Source: Paenibacillus daejeonensis DSM 15491 (lineage in GTDB: Bacteria > Bacillota > Bacilli > Paenibacillales > Paenibacillaceae). From it: a DNA stretch of 64,000 bases. Position 1 is the stretch's first letter; the number at the start of each line of letters is the position of its first letter. Where the stretch lies: positions 322,635 through 386,634 of the forward strand of contig NZ_KB899661.1 in the NCBI RefSeq assembly GCF_000378385.1. Reading direction: 5' to 3'. A program made the position numbers and the translations under genes. The notes under the pieces are model-generated. The model was not told the origin of the DNA and did not search any database. It saw only the letters and a list, made by a program, of their open reading frames with translations. Positions 26,350 through 33,731 of the stretch are shown here, piece by piece.

Positions 26350-27426
26350 TTAGTCATTGAGCCGAATCTCACGCCCCAAGGCGGCAGATTCATAAATGGC
26401 AGAGAGAATCTTAATCATATCCACGCCATGCTCCGGCAGATTGATCGGTTCGGCCCGCTGTTGCACAACATCGATAAAATGCTTGAGGTGCTCGCCATGC
26501 GCGGGCAACGGCTGCCCCTTAAATGCTGGCTTCAGATTTGTCAGTTGACCGGCCGTCTCGGTGAACACCTCCAGCTCACCGCGCTTCAGACTGAAGCCCG
26601 ACTTGGTGCCGCGCAGCTCTACGAAGTTCATTTCCTCGGCTACATTGGAGGCCCAGCTGAATTCCAGCTGCAGCGTGGCGCCATTTTCAAAGCGGATAAA
26701 GCCCGTGGCCAAGTCTTCTACGTCGAAGACTGCTTCACTGCCGCTAACACGGTCACCGAAGTTGCTATGGACGGAATCGGTCAGCTCATCCTCTGCGAAC
26801 TTGGTGTACGTCGCCCCTGACACTGCAACCGGCTTGGGATTGCCCATCAGCCAGACTGCGAGGTCGATAAAATGTACGCCCAGATCGATCAGCGGTCCGC
26901 CGCCGGATAGCTCCTTGGTCGTGAACCAGCCGCCCTTGCCCGGGATGCCGCGCCGACGAAGCCAGCCGCAGCGGCCCGTATAGATTTCGCCCATTAGACC
27001 ATTCTCAATGTAGCGTTTAATATACTGTGCCGCCGGCGTGAAGCGGTTGTTGCGCATCGTCATGAGCACCTTGCCGCTCGCTGCCGCTGCGTCTGCCATC
27101 GCTTGTGCTTCATCTGGATTAATCGCGTCCGGCTTCTCACAGAAGACGTGCAGACCCGCCTGAAGCGCAGCCACCGCAACCTTGGAGTGGTATAGATTCG
27201 AGGTACAGATGTCGATCGCATCCAGTTCCTCCTGAGCTATCATTTCGTTGTAATCCTCATAGACGCCTGTAATACCATTCGCCTCGGCGACCTCCGCAGC
27301 CCTCCCCGGCTTAATGTCACATACTGCAACAATTTCGACCTCCGGATGGTCCAGCAGCGGCTGCAAATGCGCAGTCGTAAAGATACTCCCCGTGCCCACA
27401 ATCCCCAATCTCAATGTTTTACCCAT
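26350..27426 (-). CDS. Gfo/Idh/MocA-family oxidoreductase
   Basis: This NAD(P)-dependent sugar or inositol-type dehydrogenase has 358 residues. The Rossmann start is LRLGIVGTGSIFTTAHLQPL (residues 5-24), and the conserved EKP that orients the nicotinamide is in HVFCEKPDAIN near 94-104. The C-terminal catalytic domain includes GGGPLIDLGVHFIDLAVWLM, with the Asp/His pair typical of the family. The substrate cannot be read from the sequence. AAGGAGG stands about 10 bases before the ATG. It diverges from an AraC-family gene, with two 21-bp spaced direct repeats between them, so sugar-induced control is likely. Confidence 0.88.
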   Translation of the reverse strand: MGKTLRLGIVGTGSIFTTAHLQPLLDHPEVEIVAVCDIKPGRAAEVAEANGITGVYEDYNEMIAQEELDAIDICTSNLYHSKVAVAALQAGLHVFCEKPDAINPDEAQAMADAAAASGKVLMTMRNNRFTPAAQYIKRYIENGLMGEIYTGRCGWLRRRGIPGKGGWFTTKELSGGGPLIDLGVHFIDLAVWLMGNPKPVAVSGATYTKFAEDELTDSVHSNFGDRVSGSEAVFDVEDLATGFIRFENGATLQLEFSWASNVAEEMNFVELRGTKSGFSLKRGELEVFTETAGQLTNLKPAFKGQPLPAHGEHLKHFIDVVQQRAEPINLPEHGVDMIKILSAIYESAALGREIRLND

Positions 27427-27561
27427 GCTCTTGTGTCCTCCTTCAGGCTAAGTCATTCCTTGATCTATTTGCCGTTCCACAGGCGATACTGCCTACCGCG
27501 AACAGCGCCTCCGTATCTTGCGTTCGAGTTCAAGTATACCGCTTAAGCGTTCTCATTGTCG

Positions 27562-27602
27562 TTGACCGGATTTCCGATTTTGTTGACCTATCTTCCGATA
27601 TT
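27562..27602. promoter_or_regulatory. Direct repeats spaced 21 bp, AraC-type binding site candidate
   Basis: TTGACCGGATTTCCGATTTT (27562-27581) and TTGACCTATCTTCCGATATT (27583-27602) share 15 of 20 positions (TTGACC-N4-TTCCGAT). A 21-bp spacing is two helical turns, as bound by AraC-family dimers. They sit between the oxidoreductase and AraC genes. Confidence 0.6.
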
Positions 27603-27668
27603 TCTATCCCTAAGCACGCATACCAAGTACAATGGATACAAGATACTCATATATAAGGAGGCGATCCC

Positions 27669-28454
27669 ATGCTACTGGTAGTCAGCGCCGGATACTCAAG
27701 ACATACGAAGCCTTTTCATTCCAGCAGTGTGCATCAGGTATATTTGGTGAGGTTGCAGGTGGAGGGGCATTGTCACGCCTTCGTGAACGACACGAGGTAT
27801 GAACTGGGTCCGGGGGATTTGTTGCTCTGCAAGCCGGGGGATAGCTATCAGCTGCATATTTTACAGGAGCCGTCTGAGCATGGTTCGAGTGGAGATTACT
27901 TTTTTGGCATTCGGCCGGATGGTTGGATGGCCGCATATTGGGGCTCGCTGGGGGAACGTACGAAGCTGCATACCGGGGCGGATGTAACGAGTGTATCGTT
28001 ATGTAAAACGCTCGTGCAAGAGCGCCGCCGGGTCAATGATGCCCATCCGGCGATTCTCGACGGGCTGGCGAGAAGCCTGTTGCTTCATCTGCAGCGTCAA
28101 GCGGGAGATGATCAGAGCGGCGATGTCTACCAGCGCCGCTCTGCATCCTTGATCAAATCGTTCGTGGAACGGCACGCCGCTGAGCCCTTCAAGCTGCAGG
28201 AGGCGGCGCGAGCTGCGGGATTGGGCATCTCGAGAGCCTCGCAGCTGTTTCGTCAGATATACGGCCAGACCATCATGGACTACGCCATTGATGTCCGGCT
28301 AGGGATGGCCAAGGAGCAAATGCTGGTCAGCGGCTCCAGCCTGCAGGAAATTGCCGAGCAGTGCGGCTTTGCCAACTACACGCATTTCAATCGGCTATTC
28401 CGGTCACGCAGTGGTCAATCGCCAAGCAGCTACCGCAAGCGATTGCTGTCCTAA
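27669..28454 (+). CDS. AraC-family regulator with cupin-type sensor
   Basis: This sugar-type regulator of 261 residues has an N-terminal cupin-like domain (HCHAFVNDTRYELGPGDLLL near 35-55). The C-terminal AraC HTH is at about 160-258 (SFVERHAAEPFKLQEAARAA, then EIAEQCGFANYTHFNRLFRS). GGAGG is 7 bases before the ATG. It is divergent from the oxidoreductase gene and probably activates it through the direct repeats in between. Its 3' end overlaps the convergent TIMP-like gene by 4 bases. Confidence 0.87.
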   Translation: MLLVVSAGYSRHTKPFHSSSVHQVYLVRLQVEGHCHAFVNDTRYELGPGDLLLCKPGDSYQLHILQEPSEHGSSGDYFFGIRPDGWMAAYWGSLGERTKLHTGADVTSVSLCKTLVQERRRVNDAHPAILDGLARSLLLHLQRQAGDDQSGDVYQRRSASLIKSFVERHAAEPFKLQEAARAAGLGISRASQLFRQIYGQTIMDYAIDVRLGMAKEQMLVSGSSLQEIAEQCGFANYTHFNRLFRSRSGQSPSSYRKRLLS

Positions 28455-29035
28455 CTGCGGTTCCTGTACCGAACCATCCGAAGAACAAGAATGGCTACCA
28501 GGAGAAGGAGGCCACCGCCAACGATTAACTTGTCGTAATCCTTGTCTGTGATCCACCGCATCTGGCCGCTCAGGTTGACCTTATCAAATGAAGTATAGCC
28601 CGGTCCGAGCGCAGCCAGATCCTCCTCGGCTTGCTCGATACCCACTGTACGGCTGCAGAAACTGGTGACGAGCTCACCGTCAATCTCCAGTGCGTAGACC
28701 AGATAAGTCGCATCTTCCATGAGATTCATCCCGCACGAAGAAAGATACGCAGTATCATAGACGATCTGCTGGCTCTGCTCAACACCCTTCCAGCTTGACT
28801 GCACCTCAAACAAATTAGCCTGCCGGTTTACGATCGGGCCTGTCATCCCTTCCTGTTGACGTTGCGGTTTGCTCTTCACTATAGTCCCTACAAACACCGC
28901 GTCCGCACGCGCCAATTCTGCCTCTGGGTCCAGCCGCTCCACGCAGCTGCATGCGAGAGCCTGAGTCGGCGCCAGCAGCATGAAACTGCCCATCAGCATG
29001 ACAAAGGCTAAGCCCATCATTGTAAATCGTCTCAT
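28451..29035 (-). CDS. Second TIMP-like secreted protein with membrane anchor
   Basis: This 194-residue paralogue of the protein at 23184-23759 shares the build: signal peptide ending ALA, mature start CSCVERLDPEAEL, the segment RQQEGM (identical in both), an interior SSCGMN and a conserved C-terminal GQMRWITDKDYDKLIVGGG (GKMRWITDKDYD in the other), then a membrane helix and basic tail. The tail sequence before the helix is the best conserved part, which hints at a partner in or near the membrane. GGAGG lies before the ATG. Its 3' end overlaps the AraC gene by 4 bases. Confidence 0.75.
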   Translation of the reverse strand: MRRFTMMGLAFVMLMGSFMLLAPTQALACSCVERLDPEAELARADAVFVGTIVKSKPQRQQEGMTGPIVNRQANLFEVQSSWKGVEQSQQIVYDTAYLSSCGMNLMEDATYLVYALEIDGELVTSFCSRTVGIEQAEEDLAALGPGYTSFDKVNLSGQMRWITDKDYDKLIVGGGLLLLVAILVLRMVRYRNRS

Positions 29036-29133
29036 ACCGTCCTCCTGAGATGTATGTCCTACTTACTAAACGACCCAAGGATGGGAATGGTTGCATTCCA
29101 TGTCGTTCATTCATCGTAGAGACGGCAGGAGAC

Positions 29134-30207
29134 TTATACTTTTTTGGTTTTAAGATAAAAATCGAACAATCCCGATTCCTTGGCCGAGCGGAAAGCCATA
29201 TACACAAATGGTCCCAGGATCAAGCCTGTCATGCCGAAGAAAACATAGCCCACATACATCGACAAGACCGTAGGCAGTGCATTGAGGCCAATGGAGTGGC
29301 CCAGCACTTTGGGCTCAATAATCCGACGCAGCACCAGCAAGACCAGTGCAAGAATAATTAGCTGAATGCCGGCGCTCGTGTTGCCCATAATCATCTCCAG
29401 AACCGCCCAGGGAACAAGCACTAGAGCAGGCCCGACGTAGAGTGGAATGATATCCACTGCCCAGATAATGATCGCCATGATTAAGGCAGCGCTCGGAGAG
29501 ATGAACAGCAGCGCAATATAGGTCACAATGAGTATGCCGATACTCATGATGAACTGAGCTTTCCAGTAGCCCAAGAATACCTTGCCCATCCGCTGGAACA
29601 CGAACTCCAGCTTGCTGGAGGTGTCTGCCTTGAAGGCGCCGAAGAACAAGTTCAACAGCCGCGGCAGATCCATGCTGATCAGGAAGAACGTAATCAAATA
29701 GATCAAGGTAACCAGCAACGTATTGGGAATGGACTGCAGCCAGGTGCCAATCCAGCCGATCAGCTGTGCCGTGAACTCTGCGGCTGTCTCCGTCAGACCA
29801 GCAGCTCTGCTCTCAATTTCTGCCGTAATCATTTCCCCTTGTGGAATCTGGTCCACAAATTCATTGAACTGGACGATCTTCTCATCCACGAACTGCTGAA
29901 TGGTCCTCGCATATTGCGGAATGTTGAACGACCACTGATAGATCATATTGATGACACGGGTTAAGACGACATAGAAGGTGAGGGCCGCAACGACACAGAA
30001 GGTGGTGAAGACAATCGTCACGGGAAGCAGCCTCTTCTCCGTCTTCAGTCGTTTCTGCAGCCAGCGGACAAGCGGCTCAAAGATCAACGCTGTCAGTACA
30101 GCAAGCAGCAGCGGCAACAACGCCGAGAAATAAAAGTACACCAGCACGCCTGCGATAAGCACCAAGCCAATGGTTATCAGACGCCTCAATAAAACCGGAT
30201 TGACCAT
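29134..30207 (-). CDS. ytvI: YtvI-type AI-2E family membrane protein
   Basis: This polytopic membrane protein of 357 residues is of the AI-2E/PerM family. It has helices such as LITIGLVLIAGVLVYFYFSA (about 10-30), a soluble middle section (about 90-160) and a run of helices to the end, with AIIIWAVDIIPLYVGPALVL and VGYVFFGMTGLILGPFVYMA near the C-terminus. In Bacillus and Paenibacillus this branch is annotated as sporulation integral membrane protein YtvI; its transport role is not established. AAAGGA lies 9 bases before the ATG. A single gene divergent from serS. Confidence 0.75.
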   Translation of the reverse strand: MVNPVLLRRLITIGLVLIAGVLVYFYFSALLPLLLAVLTALIFEPLVRWLQKRLKTEKRLLPVTIVFTTFCVVAALTFYVVLTRVINMIYQWSFNIPQYARTIQQFVDEKIVQFNEFVDQIPQGEMITAEIESRAAGLTETAAEFTAQLIGWIGTWLQSIPNTLLVTLIYLITFFLISMDLPRLLNLFFGAFKADTSSKLEFVFQRMGKVFLGYWKAQFIMSIGILIVTYIALLFISPSAALIMAIIIWAVDIIPLYVGPALVLVPWAVLEMIMGNTSAGIQLIILALVLLVLRRIIEPKVLGHSIGLNALPTVLSMYVGYVFFGMTGLILGPFVYMAFRSAKESGLFDFYLKTKKV

Positions 30208-30308
30208 TCGTCACGTTCCTTTCCACTTAAACCTGCGAAGGTACCAAAACATCTATATATTAATCCTACTGTCTTGAGGGGAGAAAGTAAAATATTCTCC
30301 CTCTGCCC

Positions 30309-30338
30309 TTGTATAAAACGAGCCAATTACGCTATACT
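30309..30338 (+). promoter_or_regulatory. Sigma-A promoter of serS
   Basis: TTGTAT (30309-30314) and TATACT (30333-30338) are separated by 18 bases, which places the transcript start near 30345, just before the T-box leader. Confidence 0.65.
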
Positions 30339-30344
30339 GATCAG

Positions 30345-30561
30345 AATAAAGACACCAGGCCGATGAAGAGAATCCAACTCGGAGGCGTTTTCGTCAAGGA
30401 GATCATCCATCTCCCTAAGTTAGCCGGCACCGCCCGTTACCGCGGAACTAAGTGGATCAGACGCTGTCTGGTCAATTTGGGTGGCACCGCGAGAATAGCG
30501 CTCTTCGTCCCAATCTGGACGAGAGCGCTTTTTGTATTCTCATGAAAAGGAGTAGGGTGCC
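30345..30561 (+). promoter_or_regulatory. Serine T-box leader
   Basis: The T-box motif GGGTGGCACCGCG is at 30479-30491 and is followed by a terminator hairpin. The acceptor-pairing bases TGGC fit a tRNA ending GCCA, so discriminator G, as in tRNA-Ser. A candidate specifier TCC (Ser) followed by A lies at 30373-30375 in GAGAATCCAACTC; this assignment needs folding. Uncharged tRNA-Ser would stabilise the antiterminator and allow serS expression. Confidence 0.88.
30497..30533 (+). terminator. T-box regulated terminator
   Basis: AGCGCTC (30497-30503) pairs with GAGCGCT (30523-30529), with an inner CGTCC/GGACG stem, followed by T5. Confidence 0.88.
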
Positions 30562-31839
30562 ATGCTGGACATCAAATGGATTAGGCAGCATCAAGCGGTT
30601 GTGCAGACAATCGCGGAGCAAAAGGGGATTGCTATCTCGGTCTCTGAATTACTGGAATACGATGACAGACGCCGGGCGCTGCTTCACCAGTTGGAGCAGC
30701 TGCGCCAAGAGCGCAACCGGCTCAGTCAGGAAATCAGTGGGCTGCTGCGGAACAAGGAGCAAGAGATAGCCGAGCTACACAAACACCAGGTCAGGGAGAT
30801 TAATTCCCAATTAAGTGAGCTGGAAACGGCTTATACCGAAGTCGAAGACTACTATAACCAACTCATGCTGCGCGTGCCCAACGTCGTATCACCGGATACA
30901 CCCACAGGAGCATCGGATCAAGACAATGTGGAGATTAAACAAGTGGGTGAGTTGCCGGCATTTGCGTTTGACCCGAAGGACCATGTCACGCTAGGCGAGC
31001 TCCACAAGATCATCGATATTCCTCGGGGCGTGCGCACAGCTGGCAGTCGGAATTACTATCTTGCTGGAGCTGGTGCTCTCTTGCACCGCGCTGTGCAACA
31101 GCTTGCTCTGGACGTCCTGCTGCGAAAAGGATTCACCTTGCTTGAGGTTCCGCTCATGGTGAGGACGGAGGCTCTGCTTAATACCGCGCACTTCCCGCTG
31201 AGCCAGGACCAGACATATCGGATGGTGGATGAAGACAAGTGGCTGGTCGGCACCTCCGAGGTTCCGCTTGTCTCGTATTATCATGATGAGATTGTAGACG
31301 TAACTGAGCCCATCCGGCTGGCCACCGTGTCGTCTTGCTTCCGCAATGAAGTGGGCTCGGCGGGCAAGGATGTTCATGGCCTCTACCGGGTGCATCAGTT
31401 CGCCAAGGTCGAGCAAGTCATCCTCTGCGAGGGTAGTCTTGAGGCATCCGAGCAGCTCTTCCAGGAAATCACGGCCCATGCCGAAGAAATCCTGTCGCTC
31501 TTGGAGCTCCCCTATCGCATCCTGGCCGTATGCACCGGGGATATGTCCCAGAAGACGTATAAGCAGTGGGACATTGAGGCCTGGATGCCGAGCCGGCAGG
31601 CGTATGGCGAGACGCATTCCTCGTCCAATCTGCTGGATTTTCAGGCCCGGCGCTCGAACATCCGCTACCGGGATGCAGCGGGCAGGACCCATTACTGCCA
31701 CACGCTGAACAACACTGCCATTGCTACGCCTCGCATTCTTATCCCTTTGCTGGAGAACCACCAGCTGGAGGATGGCTCGATCCGGATTCCGCAGGCGTTG
31801 CAGCCTTATATGGGTGGGTTGGCGCGACTGGAGCCTTAG
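30562..31839 (+). CDS. serS: Seryl-tRNA synthetase
   Basis: This class II synthetase of 425 residues charges tRNA-Ser. The N-terminal antiparallel coiled-coil arm (about 25-110) contains LHQLEQLRQERNRLSQEISG. Motif 2 is FRNEVGSAGKDVHGLYRVHQ near 260, and motif 3 is NTAIATPRILIPLLENHQ near 385-402. Several motif residues differ from the commonest housekeeping form (FRSEAGSAGRDT and NGSGLAVGR are usual), so this may be the second SerRS carried by some Paenibacillales. AAAAGGAG precedes the ATG. A T-box leader controls it and a strong terminator follows. Confidence 0.92.
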   Translation: MLDIKWIRQHQAVVQTIAEQKGIAISVSELLEYDDRRRALLHQLEQLRQERNRLSQEISGLLRNKEQEIAELHKHQVREINSQLSELETAYTEVEDYYNQLMLRVPNVVSPDTPTGASDQDNVEIKQVGELPAFAFDPKDHVTLGELHKIIDIPRGVRTAGSRNYYLAGAGALLHRAVQQLALDVLLRKGFTLLEVPLMVRTEALLNTAHFPLSQDQTYRMVDEDKWLVGTSEVPLVSYYHDEIVDVTEPIRLATVSSCFRNEVGSAGKDVHGLYRVHQFAKVEQVILCEGSLEASEQLFQEITAHAEEILSLLELPYRILAVCTGDMSQKTYKQWDIEAWMPSRQAYGETHSSSNLLDFQARRSNIRYRDAAGRTHYCHTLNNTAIATPRILIPLLENHQLEDGSIRIPQALQPYMGGLARLEP

Positions 31840-31851
31840 GTACAGAAGTGA

Positions 31852-31904
31852 GGGGCCGTCCACCGATCAGCTTTCACTGACTTTTTGGACAGCCCCGTTT
31901 TTTT
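31852..31904 (+). terminator. Terminator of serS
   Basis: GGGGC-C-GTCCA (31852-31862) pairs with TGGAC-A-GCCCC (31886-31896), followed by GTTTTTTT. Confidence 0.85.
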
Positions 31905-32013
31905 ATTCGAATAGCCCCAAGATTCCATCAGGTAGCCAGAACTTCCGAACGATGAGGGCCACGGCCAGCACGACCACACCAATAACGATGTTCTTCACGA
32001 CTTTATTATTCAT
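31903..32013 (-). CDS. 36-aa single-helix membrane peptide of the exporter operon
   Basis: The peptide begins MNNKVVKNIVIGVVVLAVAL and ends IVRKFWLPDGILGLFE: a basic start, one membrane helix of about 15-17 residues, then an amphipathic tail. The ATG at 32013 has GGAGGG 6-7 bases upstream, and the start is only 18 bases after the permease stop, so it is probably the last cistron of the LytTR-ABC operon. I know no family. Its position suggests an accessory or immunity-like subunit of the exporter, which is inference. Confidence 0.6.
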   Translation of the reverse strand: MNNKVVKNIVIGVVVLAVALIVRKFWLPDGILGLFE

Positions 32014-32031
32014 TCGTATCCCTCCATTTGG

Positions 32032-32748
32032 CTACTTGTCGAACCGTTTGCGGCTGTAGATCAGCAAGCTCAGCACGCCCGTACCTGCCGCCCAGGCCAG
32101 CAGATAGAACAGATAACCCGCAATTTGCCGAAGTCCTCCGTCCTGAAGGAGCTCGGTAAAGGCCAGCACAAACTGATAGGATGGCAGCCAGTGTACGAAC
32201 TCCATGAGTGCAGGCAGATCAAAATCCGGTACAAAGATTGGACCGAACACAAACACCAGCAGGATAGGCAGCCCGACAATGGACGATTCCGATGCCGTCC
32301 GGGCGATCAGACCGATGATGGTGCCCAGCGCCATGAAAATAAGCAGCAGCAAAAAGGATAGCAGTAGCACGTAACCCAAATGAACAGGAGGAATGCCGGA
32401 TACGAGCACGCAGATGGCACAGACGATCAGAGCAAACAACGATGTCGTCGCGCTTTTGCCAGCTAGCACCTCCAGCTTGGAGGCCGGTGAGAGCATGAGC
32501 GCACGCAGCGTATGCTTCTCCTTCTCTTCAGCAATCATGTTGGCCTGCACGAAGGCCCCCGTGACGGAGATGGCTATGAGCACAGGCATAGACAAATAAG
32601 CAAGATCGCCGGGCTCGAAGCCCCTCTGACCAAAGAGCACAGCCAGCAGAATCGGCATCCCTGCATTGAGGAGGATCTGCGGATTCCGGGTGGCATCCTT
32701 CCACTCTTTGGTTACCATCGCCCGGAATCGGCGCATAGAGAAGTTCAT
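32032..32748 (-). CDS. ABC-2 type permease
   Basis: This membrane subunit of 238 residues has six predicted helices. Its N-terminus MRRFRAMVTKEWKDATRNPQ is the usual amphipathic lead of NatB/YhaP-like permeases, and the loop IAEEKEKHTLRALMLSPAS precedes helix 3. It overlaps its ATPase gene by 4 bases (ATGA-type coupling). Related pairs export sodium, peptides or antibiotics. The operon is headed by a LytTR-type regulator, typical for transporters that confer bacteriocin or cell-envelope stress resistance, but the substrate is unknown. Confidence 0.87.
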   Translation of the reverse strand: MNFSMRRFRAMVTKEWKDATRNPQILLNAGMPILLAVLFGQRGFEPGDLAYLSMPVLIAISVTGAFVQANMIAEEKEKHTLRALMLSPASKLEVLAGKSATTSLFALIVCAICVLVSGIPPVHLGYVLLLSFLLLLIFMALGTIIGLIARTASESSIVGLPILLVFVFGPIFVPDFDLPALMEFVHWLPSYQFVLAFTELLQDGGLRQIAGYLFYLLAWAAGTGVLSLLIYSRKRFDK

Positions 32749-33590
32749 TGTAAGCCCCTCCCCGTCAATGTCACGAAAATATCACCCAGCGTCGGTTCAT
32801 TGGAATGGATAGCGAGCAGTTCCCCGCGGCGCATCAGCTCCCGAATATACTCCGCTCCCTCCGCATTCGGCTGTACGACCTGCTTGCCGTGTGCCGTCGT
32901 CACCGTAATCGAACGGTCCCCGTGTTGCAACCGCAAGGCCTGCGGAGTATCCAGCGCCGAGATCTCGCCGTGATTTAGAAACGCCACCCGATCACAGAGC
33001 TCCTCGGCCTCTTCCATATTGTGCGTCGTCAAAAAAATCGTCGTCCCCCGTCTGTTCATCTCCCGCAGTGTCTCCCGGATCCGGCCGCCATTAACGGGAT
33101 CCAGAGCGGACGTGGGTTCATCCAGGAACAGGATGGCTGGTTCATGAAGAATCGCCCGTCCCAGCGTCACCCGCTGCTTCATGCCCTTGGAGAGCTTGCC
33201 GACCTGCGTATGCCTGTCATCGGACAGATTCATGGCCTCCAGCACCTCGTCGATACGCCGGTCCGGCACGCCATACAACCGACAGAACAAGATCAAATTA
33301 TCATGTACGCTCAGCCGCTCATACAGTCCGCTATTGTCCGTCAGCACACCGATCTTGCTCAGAAACCCGGCATGCCGACTTCGATTGGGATCGTCGCCCA
33401 GCACCTGGACATGGCCTGACGAATGCCTGAGCTGAGAGGTCAGAATCTTGACCGTGGTCGTCTTGCCGGACCCGCTGGGACCGAGGAAGCCGAAGATTTC
33501 TCCCGGTCTGACCTGAAAGCTGATTTGCTTCAGCGCCTGTTTCTTGTTGTAGCGCTTCTCGAGATGCTCCACCTCGATAATAGACTGCAT
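32745..33590 (-). CDS. ABC transporter ATPase
   Basis: This ATPase of 281 residues partners the ABC-2 permease. Walker A is GPSGSGKTT near 38-46, the signature is KLSKGMKQRV near 133-142 (a K replaces the first G of LSGGQ), and Walker B is AILFLDEPTSALDP. A C-terminal extension holds the EPTLGDIFVTLTGR ending typical of this exporter group. ATG at 33590 was preferred over the GTG three codons earlier because AAGGTGAGG stands just ahead of it. Confidence 0.9.
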   Translation of the reverse strand: MQSIIEVEHLEKRYNKKQALKQISFQVRPGEIFGFLGPSGSGKTTTVKILTSQLRHSSGHVQVLGDDPNRSRHAGFLSKIGVLTDNSGLYERLSVHDNLILFCRLYGVPDRRIDEVLEAMNLSDDRHTQVGKLSKGMKQRVTLGRAILHEPAILFLDEPTSALDPVNGGRIRETLREMNRRGTTIFLTTHNMEEAEELCDRVAFLNHGEISALDTPQALRLQHGDRSITVTTAHGKQVVQPNAEGAEYIRELMRRGELLAIHSNEPTLGDIFVTLTGRGLQ

Positions 33591-33625
33591 GTTCCTCACC
33601 TTCCCTTGACTGTTTGGCGCATTGG

Positions 33626-33706
33626 CTCCATTCGAGATTACAGAGAAAACAGACGAATAACCGCTTATTCGCCTTGAATGGAGTACTGGAAGGGCTGAAT
33701 TCAGCC
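33626..33706. other. Cluster of dyads between the LytTR gene and the exporter
   Basis: Three inverted repeats lie here: CTCCATTC (33626-33633) with GAATGGAG (33676-33683), GAATAACCGCTTATTC (33655-33670) and the palindrome GGCTGAATTCAGCC (33693-33706). They could bind the regulator or act as an attenuator before the ATPase gene. No T tract follows. Confidence 0.45.
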
Positions 33707-33731
33707 TTTTGGAGGGTAAAAGAAACAGTTA

